Assembly: GCA_963971405.1 (NCBI GenBank)
Contig: OZ020484.1
Location: 19,344,001 to 19,408,000 of the forward strand
Length of the DNA stretch: 64,000 nt
From: Psococerastis gibbosa
Taxonomy: Eukaryota; Arthropoda; Insecta; Psocodea; Psocidae
Direction: 5' to 3'
The notes beneath the pieces were generated by a model. That model was not told the DNA's origin. It worked only from the letters and a program-made list of their open reading frames with translations, and did not search any database. Of this stretch, positions 24,094-36,053 are shown in pieces (within the stretch, counting starts at the first letter, position 1; the number at the start of each line of letters is the position of its first letter). Both the position numbers and the translations under genes were made by a program.

Positions 24094-24592
24094 AAGTAGT
24101 ATTACAATACTACTATACAATAGTATTGTTGTCATAGGCTTACCATTAACGGCTGAGACTGCAACTTTTCAGCTACATTCGCCTAACCTTGTAAAGATAT
24201 ACAAAAACCATTTCATATTTATTTACAAATTTATAAATTTATATTTATTTATTTATTTATAAATTATATTTATATTTATAAAATACATTTATATTTATAA
24301 ATTACCACCCCTGGAACAACTCAAAATAGGTTGGTTTATATTTATTTTTTTCCCATTATTACTCAAATTATAAAGAATTTGGTCTGTTCAATTAACATAT
24401 TAAAAATTGACTATTTGATACATAGTACTACGTGAAATTTTTTGGTTTTGGTGCGGCATTTTTTTTCGTGAAACTCATGGGCGATAGAAATTTGCTGAAT
24501 TATCAAATTATGGAAGAATTATACCAACAATGGGAACCTTCTTATAATGCGGCGTATGTCTACTAAAATTAAATGGGAATTTTTTTATAGAA

Positions 24593-24751
24593 GGTTAATC
24601 GCGAAGGTACATACGTACTATAACAATTTAATGAATGTATCCGATTAACCTCTTTTATCGCCTCACTAAGTAACCTAATACTTGTGTCGAGTTATGACAC
24701 ATCTCCGATCCTGAGGTGTGTAGATACTCGCACAAGTACAAGTACGCTACG
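24593..24751 (-). mobile_element. SINE-like repeat (family 2), reverse
   Basis: On the minus strand it has TTGTGCGAGTATCTACACAC, GTCATAACTCGACAC and AGAGGTTAATCGGATACATT, in the same order as the other family 2 copies. Diverged. Confidence 0.6.
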
Positions 24752-25388
24752 ACCTAGTCACCGAAATCGTAAATAAAACAAAATCCAGGGGTGACCAATG
24801 TCAACGGGAAGCTTCCCCTTAAAGGGAAATCTTGGTGACATGCGCAGATTCTTGATTGCCTACATTCACACAATTGATAGTATGGAGTATGCTGATTTCA
24901 GGAGACATTCAGCAAATTTTAATTTCGTTAATTAAAGTCGGGAACTATTGTTCTAGTCTCTCATCTGAATTTTAGTCAGAGACATTTACAGCTGCGAAAG
25001 ATGAAGCAGGTGTTTGTATTAGAGGTAATTTAGTGAGAGACGCACATGCTGAGATGAGCTTTCTCACTATAAATGCTCTATTTTCATCTCGCTAGATTTC
25101 CCACTACTACTGTATTAGGCACATGCACGGAATTTTCTATTCACTGCTCGTAAACTCCATCAAATCTGAATTTGCACACATAACGCTAAACTTAATATGA
25201 CATTAAAATTTTTCAGCAATGGTACTTCCCCTATCGTAGATATTTAAAGTTCATTAGCTTTTGTTTCATCGAAAATTAAAAGTACCTGCAGTAGAACGGA
25301 GATTGTCTGAATCGCTTGCAGACCCAAACGTTTGAGTGGATGCGCGAATTGGCTGCCCAGAAATTTCGGAAGACAGTCAAATTGCTTA

Positions 25389-25527
25389 CAAGGCCGTAGC
25401 CAGAAATTTTTTGGGTCCATCTGACGTCACCGGAGTTGATTAATTTATTTAAAATTCCATTCTATCTAGTGTAGGCTGAAAATATTTCGGGAGGGGGTGA
25501 GCCGGACCCCCGCTGGCTACGGCCTTG
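25389..25527 (+). mobile_element. hAT-type MITE (CAAGGCCGTAGCC family)
   Basis: Terminal inverted repeats CAAGGCCGTAGCCAG and CTGGCTACGGCCTTG. Flanking 8-mers ATTGCTTA and ATTGTTTA match at seven of eight positions, which fits the 8-bp target duplication of hAT transposons. 139 bases, noncoding. Confidence 0.78.
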
Positions 25528-26395
25528 ATTGTTTACGGTTTTTTGATTGTTTACTTTCTTTTATTTTCAGTGCTGAACTGTATTTAATTATGCATGCAGT
25601 AACGGAAATAGGCTCAATTTCGTCAAAATTATAACCTTTTTGAGAGCTCCAATTATCCAAATAATTTGATACTCCGAGTGGGGTTCGATCCCAGCTGATT
25701 CGGATTGTTTTTCTGTACTTGTATTATTACTATATAGAACTACGTTACTAGTAGTAGTATTTGTAGTAGTTACTACGTAATAGGCCTAGTGCAATACGTG
25801 CCACCCAACATAAGGCGCTTTTACAAAGAAACCAAAAACCGGTATACTTTGCAAGAAATTGACAATAACATAAATTATCATTATCAAATTCCTAAACACA
25901 CACATGCTAGGAAACGTTTTATGGCGGCGACAGTCAAAATTTACATTTAATTATTACAAAAAAAATTCTGTACGTTACTATTGCTTTAAAGTACACTAAA
26001 CGACGAATTGCTACTTACTAAGTACAAAGCAGAAGGCCGGTAACTATAATGAATCTCTTTCGTACAGAAATACGAAATTTTAGCTATGCACATATAGCCA
26101 TAGAGAAATTAGCCTACGTCAAATGTTTTGATTGGTTTATATGTGAAAGGGATCCATTGAATTATGGCTTTATTTTGGTACATAGGTCAATTGAATTTTA
26201 AAAAATATGAAATGTTTGAATTTGCAGAAGATTTACAGTACCTATTTTACAATATTGTATTTTTGCTGTGTAATCAAGTAGTAAGTGGAACGAGTGACGT
26301 CAATTTGGAGTTGTTTTAGTACGCCATAGGTAAGAATAAAGAAGTGAAAGTCAAAATAGGAAGAGCTTAAGAAGTGTATGTATTCGTTTGCTTAC

Positions 26396-26483
26396 CAGTG
26401 TATTTGGCAACTCCTTTAAATGTGACAGTCTCAATGACGAAGGGCTCACTCTTTCCCTTGGCGTTGACAGCGTACAAATTAAC
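26396..26483 (-). CDS. Sidestep-family receptor, exon 8 (end of FN3 domain)
   Basis: Short coding exon of about 29 residues, acceptor TTTCAG at 26484 and donor GTAAGC. Following exon 7 it completes the FN3 G strand: SSYQ-VNLYAVNAKGKSEPFVIE and then TVTFKGVAKYT. NAKG.SEP is the standard FN3 F-G loop consensus. It leaves one base (G), which with the GT opening exon 9 encodes Gly. The exact phase match across the roughly 9-kb intron to exon 9 supports the assignment. Confidence 0.93.
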
Positions 26484-26980
26484 CTGAAACACACCATAAT
26501 TTATTACGGACTTCGTCATTATATGTCTTTTGTTTAGGGTTTCCATTGCGGAAATCAATCACTTTTATATTGGAAAAATTCGCCCGGGTTAAGAACAATC
26601 ATGTGCAATTTATAAACCGCGTTATCGACAAGTTTTCCGTTGAAGCGGCGTATGACTTTATGACAGTCATGATTTATCGTGTTTTTACAGTAAAATTTGA
26701 TATGCAAAATTAAGAGTCGATGTTTAGTGCACGCAAACTTCATTATTCTTTCTCTAGTGCTCTTGGGATTGATCCCCATATTGAAATATTTGTTTCGTTA
26801 GCTGTTGGCTTACTAGACCTAGGTTAGTTGCGGAAATCAATTACTTTTATATTGGAAATCTGCCCGGTGTACGGGCGTTATGGTTTATGGGCGGCAGAGA
26901 TGGTGATAGCCAATCTACCGAAAGTCTCACATAGAAAACTCAGCGCCATTATGCTATCTGGCAGTTTGGCTATTTTGTTT

Positions 26981-27125
26981 TCAATACAAACAATTCAATG
27001 CATGTAGGCTATCCGTGTAACCTCTTCAGTTGCCTCGGTATACTGCAAGTGATACCTGTGTAGAGTTACGACAGGCCTCCAGTCGCATGATGTGTAGACA
27101 CTCACACAAGTAAAAGAAAGCTACC
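26981..27125 (-). mobile_element. SINE-like repeat (family 2), reverse, in exon 7-exon 8 intron
   Basis: Minus strand: GTGTGAGTGTCTACACATCA, CTGTCGTAACTCTACACAGG and GAAGAGGTTACACGGATAGC, matching the family. It lies in the short intron between exon 8 (26483) and exon 7 (27232). Upstream of it in the same intron, 26528-26580 and 26826-26870 are a direct repeat sharing TGCGGAAATCAATYACTTTT. Confidence 0.6.
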
Positions 27126-27231
27126 ATCAAAGGCTGTTATTCTCATTGTAAGTTTAAAACTCACGGTAAGTATGAAAATACTGGAAAGTTGTATATAGCG
27201 ACGACAATAATTACAGATAAGGATCCGGTAC

Positions 27232-27443
27232 CTGATAACTAGATCCAGGTTCGAGGCCAAAAATATCGAAAATAGGTACTCGTTGCGCTGTTAGGTTTCT
27301 CCGCAATCGCAGCTCCGGCAGTTCTAAAACCTCTACTAGGAAACTTTGTGGAAGCCCGCCATCAAAATTTTCTACACATTCAACATGGAGGGAGTCTGAG
27401 GTTTGATTGAGGATTGTGCAGTTTAGCAGCGGAAATGGGTGAC
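27232..27443 (-). CDS. Sidestep-family receptor, exon 7 (first two-thirds of the FN3 domain)
   Basis: Coding exon of about 70 residues, found by reading the minus strand directly because it has no internal start. Acceptor TTTAG at 27444 and donor CAG|GTACCG. It reads HPFPLLNCTILNQTSDSLHV, then ECVENFDGGLPQSFLVEVLE, and closes with FDIFGLEPGSSYQ. FDGGLPQ.F..EV is the fibronectin type III B-C region of Sidestep, and GLEPGSSY is the usual FN3 E-F turn. NCT, NQT and NLT are glycosylation sequons. Entry phase matches exon 6 (split Gly) and exit is phase 0 into exon 8. The intron to exon 6 is under 0.7 kb, the shortest in the window. Confidence 0.93.
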
Positions 27444-28116
27444 CTAAACATCAAAAATAAAACCTGAAATCAGCAAACTGAAGCCAAAACTGCCATTAAA
27501 CGGGTTAGAAGCCAATGTGTACAAGAGCTGCCAACCTCATTTAGAAAAAAACGCAGTTGAAGTTTGATGATCTGTATATCCTTTTGACGGTGGAAAATAT
27601 TTTCAACTCCTTATGGCTTATAATTAATCAACTATGATAGAGAAATACCGTTTGACTGCTCAAATAGAACAGCTCTTCGAGATTGTCTCAAACAATTGGA
27701 AAATGCCCCTTTTACACATTGGGCTCTAACCCATTCCATTATACCTGCATTGTACCTATATTGTACTTTCTACTGCTATTGCATATAAAATAATACAGTA
27801 TATTATACTCTAGTACAATTTTTTAGGAAATAATATTTATTCACTGTATCATTTCTTTGTAGCCTACTATAGAACTGCATTGAAATCGACAAAATACTTA
27901 TTTGTTATGTGAAAAGTGTGACCGCAGAAAATATTTAAGCTGATAACCTATCAAATGCGGATTTTCTCATTTGCAAGACATTGATAGGTACTGTAAAGAT
28001 CTCTGTTAAGCGAAACAGCAAGCCAGATATTGTAATGACCGTATCGCCATTAACAATGAAAATTAACATGCTTCAAAATGTATTAAAAAGAAAAATTTAT
28101 TTTAATTTTTAGTTAC

Positions 28117-28410
28117 CAGCGGCAACGACTTGGTACATGCAAGGCAGCCTCTGCTTGCCGATGGCGTTCTCCCCCCAGCAGGAGAGGGTCCCGTAGTCCA
28201 TGTCGTTGACGGGAGTGTAGTTGAGATAGCTGAAGGTGCCAGTGCTGACATAGCGGTGCACCGGCACGTCCTGCAGGTCTCCAGAGTTGTTGAAAGTCCA
28301 GTGGAAAGAGAGGGGCGGCGGATTCGAGTCTACTTCGCACTTCAGCGCTACCGTTTCCATCTTTAAGGCTCCATACAGCTCTTCCCGATCTTCCTTACAA
28401 ACAGGTACAT
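28117..28410 (-). CDS. Sidestep-family receptor, exon 6 (complete membrane-proximal Ig domain)
   Basis: Coding exon of about 97 residues carrying a whole Ig domain, unlike the split domains before it. It begins YVPVCKEDREELYGALKMET and has cysteines in VALKCEVDSNPPPL and YGTLSCWGENAIG, with the C-strand Trp in SFHWTFNNSG. NNS and NYT are N-glycosylation sequons. Acceptor TTGCAG at 28411; donor GTAACT at 28116, weaker than the others. Ends in phase 1, completed to Gly by exon 7. The C-x-W-G-x-N-x-I-G-x-Q motif is typical of the last Ig domain of Sidestep proteins. The open frame on the opposite strand here is an antisense shadow. Confidence 0.95.
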
Positions 28411-30302
28411 CTGCAATAGAAATTGAGCAAAATGAACGGACACATTTAGAGTAAAATATACAGGAGGCGGTACAAAAACAATATTAATAAACTTTTAGTG
28501 TACTTCGACTAGCCTGGGAAGAGTTCTGGCGGCTCTCACAAAAAAAAAAAGACACTCCCCTGTTTTGCCGCTAGCCTTTTGCTCTGGTCGGACAAGCCCG
28601 CACTCTGATGATCTTCCTAGGCCCATTTTCTTCTAGTCCTACCTCGGTGCGGTGGTGGTCAATACCTTGCGTGCCTCTCTCCACTCACCTGACCCATTGA
28701 AGCACTTGCGTACCTATAGCACTTCTGTCAATGTACGCTACATCGAGTATTTATTTAAACATGGAACAGCAGACAGGCTCGTTTTTGGCCAATTTTTAAA
28801 ATTTTGCTCATTACCATAAAAGACAGATTTCCCCTAAGCGGAAGCCTGTGCATAATACTGTACTTTGACTACAACAGTTACTATGCAAACAAGCCCCAGG
28901 CATGGTTTTCAAAATGCCTGAAATGTGGTAGTTTTCCTCCACCATATTCCCGTTGTTATTATTAGTCTATAGGGCTTGTTATCGCATTGTATTAAATTTC
29001 CTTGCACTATTCAATGAAGTTTTCATTTGACACAACGTTATTTTAAACGCTGGTACGGTAATATCAACACCTGCTGATGTACAACGCCAATAATTTTCTT
29101 TTATGTTTAAAATGAAAACTACACACCACTTTTCATATGGTATATTGTAGTCTATTCTGCTGTATGTACTTCATATTTTAAGTGTTTCCTTCTTATAAGC
29201 CTTGTAAAACTAACGACGACGTTCTATGAAAATAAAAAAAATGCAAGCTTTTAACCATATAACATGGCCTAAGCTCGCAACCACCTGTCCTGGCCCTTAT
29301 ACTAAAATATATAATGAATACAATATAATATGACGATTTTTTCTGGCTATTTCAACAAAATCAAGATTAAAAAAAAAAAAAAAAAAATAGGCATATTGGT
29401 GAATTGCAACAATTAAGAAAAACGTTTTTGTCAAATTTGCACTTTCTTTTCCAAATCTGAAAACATCTAGTCGTATGTAAACAGAGAGTGAAACTGTCAG
29501 CTTATGTTCCGACTGTTGCGCATTAAGTTTATAAGCTTCCACCCTGGGACCTCTGATTATTAGGACACGTTAACTGAGGCCACTATATGGTATTGTTGTC
29601 ATTTTGGCTAGTCTTATACAGTACCTACAGTATTAAATTCAATAGGTACAGAATTTATTAAGCGTTATTAGTGGGGATGCCAAAGGGGAGCAGCGAGGGG
29701 GATATTGTGCTAAATCACGTGACCTCTATAATTTGAAGTGACCCGGCACAAGGGTGATGACCGGAAACACGGCCCCGCAATATTTGGTTCCATTAAACAT
29801 GCGGCCTGCATACATTATTGTTTGTATTCAAATAACCGCTGAATATTTTCAACCATTGACAAATTGTGTGGCTTTCCGAGATAGACTTATCAAATTTGGT
29901 TTACAAATTGATCAGCAAGCACTCTTGCATTTTAACTGTGATGCCATCAGTGATGTGGTTGCAACTAGCATTGATCAATAGGTATTAATTACTAATTCTA
30001 CGCCACTGACATTCGAATAGTTTCCGCACTTAGTTAAGTCAAGCTAACGCCCGTTAAAATGTCAATGGCAAGCATATCTGAGCTTGCCCATTGCCACTTG
30101 TAGTTGATGTGGGTTGACATCGAGGAGAGGACCAGTTTGGCAACGAAATCTAGTCGGGAGCAGTGCCAATAATGTCCGAAAATAGATGGGGTCGTTGGCA
30201 GGGCAAAGTTCAATGGATGAGTAGGCCATTTAAAAAGTTCTTTACATAATAATAATAATAATAATCATAATGCGCCGCTTATAAAATTTACTATTTACTT
30301 TT

Positions 30303-30455
30303 ATAGGACTAGCAGAAGATTTCTTGTTTTTTTCTCGACGATTTCGCCAGCTGGCGTGAACCCGACCGCACAAAACTGCACGGTTATCCCCCTAGACACG
30401 CCTATCAATATCACAAAATCTTGGGAAGTGACAAGAAATCTTCTACTAGCCCTAT
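30303..30455 (+). mobile_element. Short TIR element (CTAGCAGAAGATTTCTTGT)
   Basis: The left arm AGGACTAGCAGAAGATTTCT is repeated inverted at 30430-30455. The sequence just outside the right arm (CTAGCCCTATGGTTACAATG) is found again near 61962, so the repeat unit may be longer than the hairpin. Confidence 0.5.
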
Positions 30456-31341
30456 GGTTACAATGGAAAAGCCATAGGCAAATCGCGACTGGCAGAATCA
30501 TTCGTGTGTACCGAGCCTATGAGTGGCCTATTCGGGTAGTTGAGCCCAAACGTGTTGCCTTGGCGCGTTGCTTCGTATTGTACCTAGGTGCTTTGATCAT
30601 CGGGGATATACGGGTTTAGTGTATTAATATACAGTATGTACATGTCACTATTTCGGAAGAAAAAGGACACAACTCAAAAATTGCCGATTTCGACTTAATA
30701 ACGCTAACAATTTTTTTTTTTTTTAAATCTGCATTTTGCAAGAAAAATGGTGTTAATGTAGTGCGTATATTTTCCGCGCAAGCCCAGTTGTATCGTATTT
30801 GGCGGAACTGTCAGGTAATTCATTATAAAAAAGATTAACTTCCATTTTTGTAAATTGACAGATTTAGAGTTGTGTCCTTCTTTCGAAGTAGTGATATACA
30901 GTAGTGTGTATATAGGTGGATGCTGTAACTCATGTGTAAACTTCAGAGCTTACATAAATTATTATAAACGAAAACTATTGCATTGTACTTGCAATGAGGA
31001 AAACTGGCGTGCAACTATTTATCAGGACGGAAAGGCCTCCGAACTTTAATTGGATTTGGTTGTAATTTTCAGAACGTATAATGCAACGGAGGCCACACAA
31101 TTAAAATATACACGGGTGGTGCAATTCACCCGCTAACTCTGTAAATAGAAGCGTTGTTAAAATGGAAAACGAGCCAACCGGCTCAGTACCGTAAATAGGG
31201 TGTTGCTGCGACTTACGATATATATTTAAATACTACCAAAGTACTAAACTACGTGTGAGAAAATGATTGTAGATGGTAGCGAAATTGAATTAGTGTGACT
31301 GATATTTGGTATGAATGTAGTTTATTATTATCAAATATTAT

Positions 31342-31570
31342 AATAAATAAATAAATAAATAAATATTGACTTTTTTGTTGTTCTATTACTAAGCCAACCT
31401 AGCGGAATTAGGGCTATAAAGCCCTCTCTTACCCTCAATTAGGAAGGCCCGGGACCGCCTGCTTTCCATTCCCTCCAAAGCATGGTCAGAAAATGTAGCC
31501 AGTGTGGGACTCCAACCAACAACCTTCCGGATGAAAGTCGGAGTCGGTACCACTAATCTACATGCCCTGA
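31342..31570 (-). mobile_element. SINE family 1 copy, reverse orientation
   Basis: On the minus strand it runs from CATGTAG at about 31565 to a tail of (ATTT) repeats at 31342-31365. Body, B-box region (GGTTGGAGTCC) and 3' CTAGGTTGGCTTAGTAATAG are recognisable. The open frame across it is a chance reading of the repeat. Confidence 0.82.
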
Positions 31571-33417
31571 CAAATATTTCCATTAAGCTGTCGTTGATAT
31601 GTACATGTTAGGTGTTACAGAACCTGGCACTGTTCAGCACTGGAAAATATCTACAGTACAATGACAAAACCTTTCACAGCCCGAGTTAGATAATGATGCA
31701 GTAAAATACTGGTCGATGAAATGAAATGAAATGTAATGTAATGAAAAATAGTCTTTATTTCAGGCGAGCTTTAGCCCCGAAGGGCTACACTTCCACCTGC
31801 ACCTGCACTCGATGTTGAGGAGTTGGCTCGGGTTAGAATTACATTGAGGTATTTACGTACCTACTTACATTTCATCATCACATTGTGGGGTGAAACATTA
31901 ATCATACCATCAGGCATTGATAGCATGGCCATCCCATTATCGATTTCATTCAACAGAAAATGGTGTTGAGATGAGCCTCTTTTGTTGGAGACATACAGTA
32001 TATATAGTCAATATATGTTCCTTACTTCATAATGAAGTCAACTTTATTTTAATTTATTTAAATCTCATATGTATGGAGGTATGGAGCAATATACCTATAT
32101 AATATATACTATTTTCCTGATATTAAACAATAAAACAGTACTGTTTTCTATGACACGAAGAGAACAGAGCTGAATACCTTGGAGGTAATCATGCAAACAA
32201 CAGGGATGTCTTCTCAAAGGCATGCTCCCCTTTTATCTCCAATAATGAAACAATTTCTATACTTTACGATCGCAAACAAAGTGCTCGATGCCATGCCGGT
32301 GTCGTGGGTGGCTTTACCTTCAATAAAAAATTATAATACTTCGAAAATGGCGAACACGCCATACCAACTTCTCTAAAATGTCAACCGCCCTTTTACATTC
32401 GTGATTCGACATCCAGCACATTCCAACAGTGAATCACATTTACGAATACATTATTTATACTAGTCATTCCATCCCTTGCGCCTACCACGGGTGGCAGCTT
32501 GGTTCACCACCCCATCCCATTAAGGATCAGGTTAAGAAGGGAAGGTCGTGTTGCTCTTGCAGTTTCCTGTTGGTTGCTATCGTAGGTATATCGACATGGG
32601 TATCAAATAAATCGTGGAGTTATGGCTTCTAAAAAATTGTGGTGAACTTGCTGGAAATTAAAGCTGAGAGGAAAAGAAGGTGGCGAAAGAAAATTTTATT
32701 TAAGTTCGATAAAATAATATTACCTATGCATATTACCTTTGTATAGATTTGGAATTTCCCGCCACTGTCACTCAATATTATTATCCCTGTGACTATTGTC
32801 TCTGTGAGTGGGCGTTAGCTTACAATGGCCGTTAGGCGTTAATCCGTTATGCACTGACGCATTTATTATATTTTCGTAAAATGATTTACGGTAGAATAAT
32901 AAACACTATTAAAATTGATTAATGTAATTATTATTATTCTAACATGTAGTTGACGCTTTCCAATGAAGTATTGCATGGGGTATGGGAATCATAAAAACTA
33001 CCGTGATAGAATTAACCTAACATATAAAAGGTTGCCCCACATAATTCTGACATGCTAAAATCATCTGTATTAGACTGTATGCTGCAGCTCATGTCCTAAT
33101 ATCGTATTCAACAGGTGTATACTACACAACTACACAAATGTGGGTAAGAAGCTTTAGTAGACGTTGTAATTACAAATTTCCAAAATTTAGACCACTACGT
33201 TTTGGCTAAGGCTCGATGCACAAAGTCAAGCTAGCGGGTTTTGCGGGGAAGACTACCATGCAACAAACTGCAAGCTCAACAGCTAAACGACGTGGCGCCG
33301 ACAAATCGCTCATTGCAAAAACCCATTAGAAGCAATGCAACTCGGCGATAGTACGGCGTTGCAGTCGCGAAAATAATCAGCTTTGTGCAGTAACAAGGCA
33401 GTATGATGAGTACTTAC

Positions 33418-33577
33418 ACATGACTTTGAGAGTGACGGCGTTGCTGATGCCCTTGCCCTCCGTGTTGGCCGCCAGACACGTGTACTCCCCCGCCGAGCGC
33501 CGCGACACCCCCTGCAGCACGAGGCTCGTGTCGCTCATCACTACCCCCCGCGTTTGGTTCCGATGAATGTCACGGCC
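33418..33577 (-). CDS. Sidestep-family receptor, exon 5 (second half of the same Ig domain)
   Basis: Coding exon of about 53 residues, markedly GC-rich against its introns. Acceptor is a T-rich tract ending in CAG at 33578, donor GTAAGT. Joined to exon 4 it reads WYHN-GRDIHRNQTRGVV, then SLVLQGVSRRSAGEYTCLAA with the F-strand Cys, then NTEGKGISNAVTLKVM. NQT is an N-glycosylation sequon. It ends in phase 1, and the split codon with exon 6 gives Tyr. A LINE 3' fragment lies just beyond the acceptor in the next upstream intron (33870-34224). Confidence 0.95.
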
Positions 33578-33869
33578 CTGAAAAAAGAAAATACCCCGTT
33601 AGGCTTCTATGTGGATATAATTGTTTCCTGGGAATACTTTTATGTTCAAACAAGTAGCAATAAGCGACAATTACCCTTGCACGGCAAGAAAATTCCCTCC
33701 CCCCCCCTTTCTCGCTCCAGCAAATTAAGAAATTTTGCAAGACAACGTAACGTAACGTAACAACGACAGAAAACGTAAGGCAAGACAAGAAGAGGAAAAC
33801 GTAAGACAAGACAAGAAGAGGGAAACGTAAGGCAAGAGAAGAAGCCTCTGCGAGAAAAAAAACCATCCA

Positions 33870-34224
33870 AATTGGTCTAATACAGTGGTACATTTCTACA
33901 GCAGAAGATACTGCTCTTACTAGATTGCGCATAGGGCACACCCGCCTTACCCATGGATATTCGATGTCTGGTGACCAACCCCCTACATGTGGCATGTATG
34001 TAGTGCCTCTAACAGTAAGACATATAATTACCGAATGCCCTACATACGCAATAGTCAGACTTTCGTTACCAAAACCACACACCCTGCCAAGCTTAATTGG
34101 GGACAAACATGAGCCGTTCACAGCAACATTAAATTTTTTCATCAAGACTGGAATCATGGAACACCTATATAGACAAATACAAGAGAACCAATCTAAACGG
34201 AAACTACCAACAATAACCAAATAA
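33870..34224 (+). pseudogene. LINE polyprotein C-terminal fragment
   Basis: Open frame of about 115 residues: IQWYISTAEDTALTRLRIGH, TRLTHGYSMSGDQPPTCGMY, LTVRHIITECPTY. This is the C-terminal domain of LINE proteins (RIGHTRLTH, C-x-x-C, HIL-x-EC), with the second Cys of the C-x-x-C replaced by Tyr. It ends at a stop at 34224. It sits in the exon 4-exon 5 intron in the opposite orientation to the gene. The long antisense frame on the minus strand is a shadow. Confidence 0.78.
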
Positions 34225-35288
34225 GTCAAAGCCTCCGCACACACCATACAAACACACCAATACTCGAAAGAGTCCCTAAAATTAAAAAAAATTAAAAATA
34301 AAAATTCTGCACAGACCTGTATGAATCAGCGACTGGATTGGTAGGGTGAGACTCTGAATTCAGCACATTTTACCCGTCAATGCCTGTGTAAACTGCTTAA
34401 TAAACTCTAATGCCATCTGCAAAACTGCTTATGATTCATTCAAGTTATATTAGCAAACATTGAAACTTGAAACTGTGTGAGGCAAGACAAGCAACTTATA
34501 TGACAACTGGTAGTACGGTTATACTATGCGCCTATGCATCATGTAAACTATTTGGGAAATATCCCGAAGGTAAATTAGCTTAATAAGCATACAACGATCT
34601 GTATGGTAACGAACATATTTTGGAAACATTTGATAGGTTTCATCGAGGTGATCCTCGCTTAGTCCTCATTAATCATGTGAATCTATGGAATATTGTGCGT
34701 CATAGAAGTGCCCCGACTCAGAGCATTGTTTCTTGGTTATAATCTTATAACTTATAACCTACAGTGTCAGGCTAGCAGGGAGAGAAAGAGGTAGGAAGGG
34801 AGTGCATGCTCTATCAGGGCAAGTACACGACTTCAAGTCAAGTGCCTTTACTCAAACCTCCCACCCCCCTCGTATTGTGCCGCCTTTCGTTGCTTCGACA
34901 GCCCTCTTTTCACTGCTTTCATACCCCTTGACATCCTACAGTAAATGCATATTGTATGCTAGCAATGAAAGTGTCATGCACATATTATTATAAATAGCAG
35001 AAGACCATTCACGCATTAAACAAGCAGATGACAAGATCAAGAAGCCATGATTGCATGATGGCATGATTGCAATACATGAAAGGTAAACAATTCCACATTT
35101 GGTGAGTTAATTTATAACGGGACTAATCGGAGCGAGTGTCGGATATACAAGTATTCATTAAAAACCTTCACAAAAACATAACAGAAAGTTAAGTGAATTG
35201 TACCTAAGCAAATACTGGGAAAATATTTTACTATAAGCCTAGAGCCCACATGGGACGTGAAACGAAATTTTGACTAAACTTGTACCTA

Positions 35289-36053
35289 CTGTTCGCCTAG
35301 AAAAGTTTGCAAATGCTCAGTAGATATTCCTGTAATGCCTTCCCAAGTCCCGCCTCTACATGCAAATTTCCTATGCTGCATTTTCAAATCAGATAGAACT
35401 ACTTTGCATGTGTTTGTATACACAAAACTTATGGGGGTTCCATTCCAAATTTAATGCATTAAGGTCACAAGTGGACATTGCACATTGTGTAATCTACCTT
35501 GATGAGATCCTTATTGGTATGATACACAGAAACTCTTTTCTGTGGCCTGAACGCTCTTAAGTTAACTGTCTACTTTTAAGTTGATCCATTTTATAATACA
35601 GTATAGTAAGAAGAAAATTTTATAAATTTCTGAAATTCAAGAAACGAACTAATAATCGATAATGTGTACAGTTAGGTGTAAGCGAGGGCCATAGGCTTTG
35701 ATTTTACTTTGATTTTGTTCTGTGATGACCCTAGAACCGTTCCACTAACGGTGCTACAGTAGTTGATGACAATTTACTAACAATTTAATTTTAATTTTGA
35801 CATTGGAGCAGTAAATTCATAAAAAGTGCAACAGATCGACAATTTTAGCTAAATAAATAAGCAATGTCCACTTGTGACCTTAATGCATTAAATTTGGAAT
35901 GGAACCCCCTTAAGTTTTGTGTATATAAACACATGCAAAGTAGTTCTATCTGATTTGAAAATGCAGCATAGGAAATTTACATAGAGAGGTGAGACTTGGG
36001 ATGGCATTACGGGAATATCTATTGCGCATTTGCAAACTTTTCTGGGCGAACAG
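35289..36053 (+). mobile_element. Foldback element with about 190-base inverted arms
   Basis: Starts CTGTTCGCCTAGAAAAGTTT and ends with the inverse, AAACTTTTCTGGGCGAACAG, flanked by TA on both sides (35287-35288 and 36054-36055). Arms run to about 35480 and back from about 35862 and share ACTTTGCATGTG and CATTCCAAATTTAATGCATT. About 765 bases, noncoding. The left arm recurs almost unchanged at 43762-44010. Confidence 0.8.

Larger units (their letters stand above)
17275..26395 (-). other. Intron between exons 8 and 9
   Basis: Holds two Helentron-like elements (21611-22432 and 23287-24093), a SINE (20225-20447), a palindromic MITE (19368-19748), a SINE-like repeat (24593-24751), a hAT-type MITE (25389-25527), a possible LINE end (22455-22600) and an unpaired CAGGGATGGATCC MITE end near 20879 with a long G run. 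The stretch 24225-24310 is ATTT/ATTTAT low complexity. Between 17275 and 19360 no gene was recognised. Confidence 0.6.
28411..33417 (-). other. Intron between exons 5 and 6
   Basis: Holds a short TIR element (30303-30455) and a SINE (31342-31570). Near 31745-31815, read on the minus strand, a sequence ends in AATAAAGACTATTTTT and resembles a retroposon 3' terminus. A polyA/T tract lies at about 29369-29390 and an AAT run at about 30246-30265. The remaining stretches (28411-30300, 30620-31340 and 31830-33417) show no recognisable gene or exon. Confidence 0.6.

Noticed and set aside
28130..28366. Plus-strand 78-residue and minus-strand 75-residue open frames
   Set aside because: They are shadows of exon 6, a GC-rich Ig exon with an established phase.
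33570..34247. 225-residue minus-strand open frame
   Set aside because: It is antisense to a LINE C-terminal fragment and runs into exon 5 sequence in the wrong frame; no similarity was recognised.
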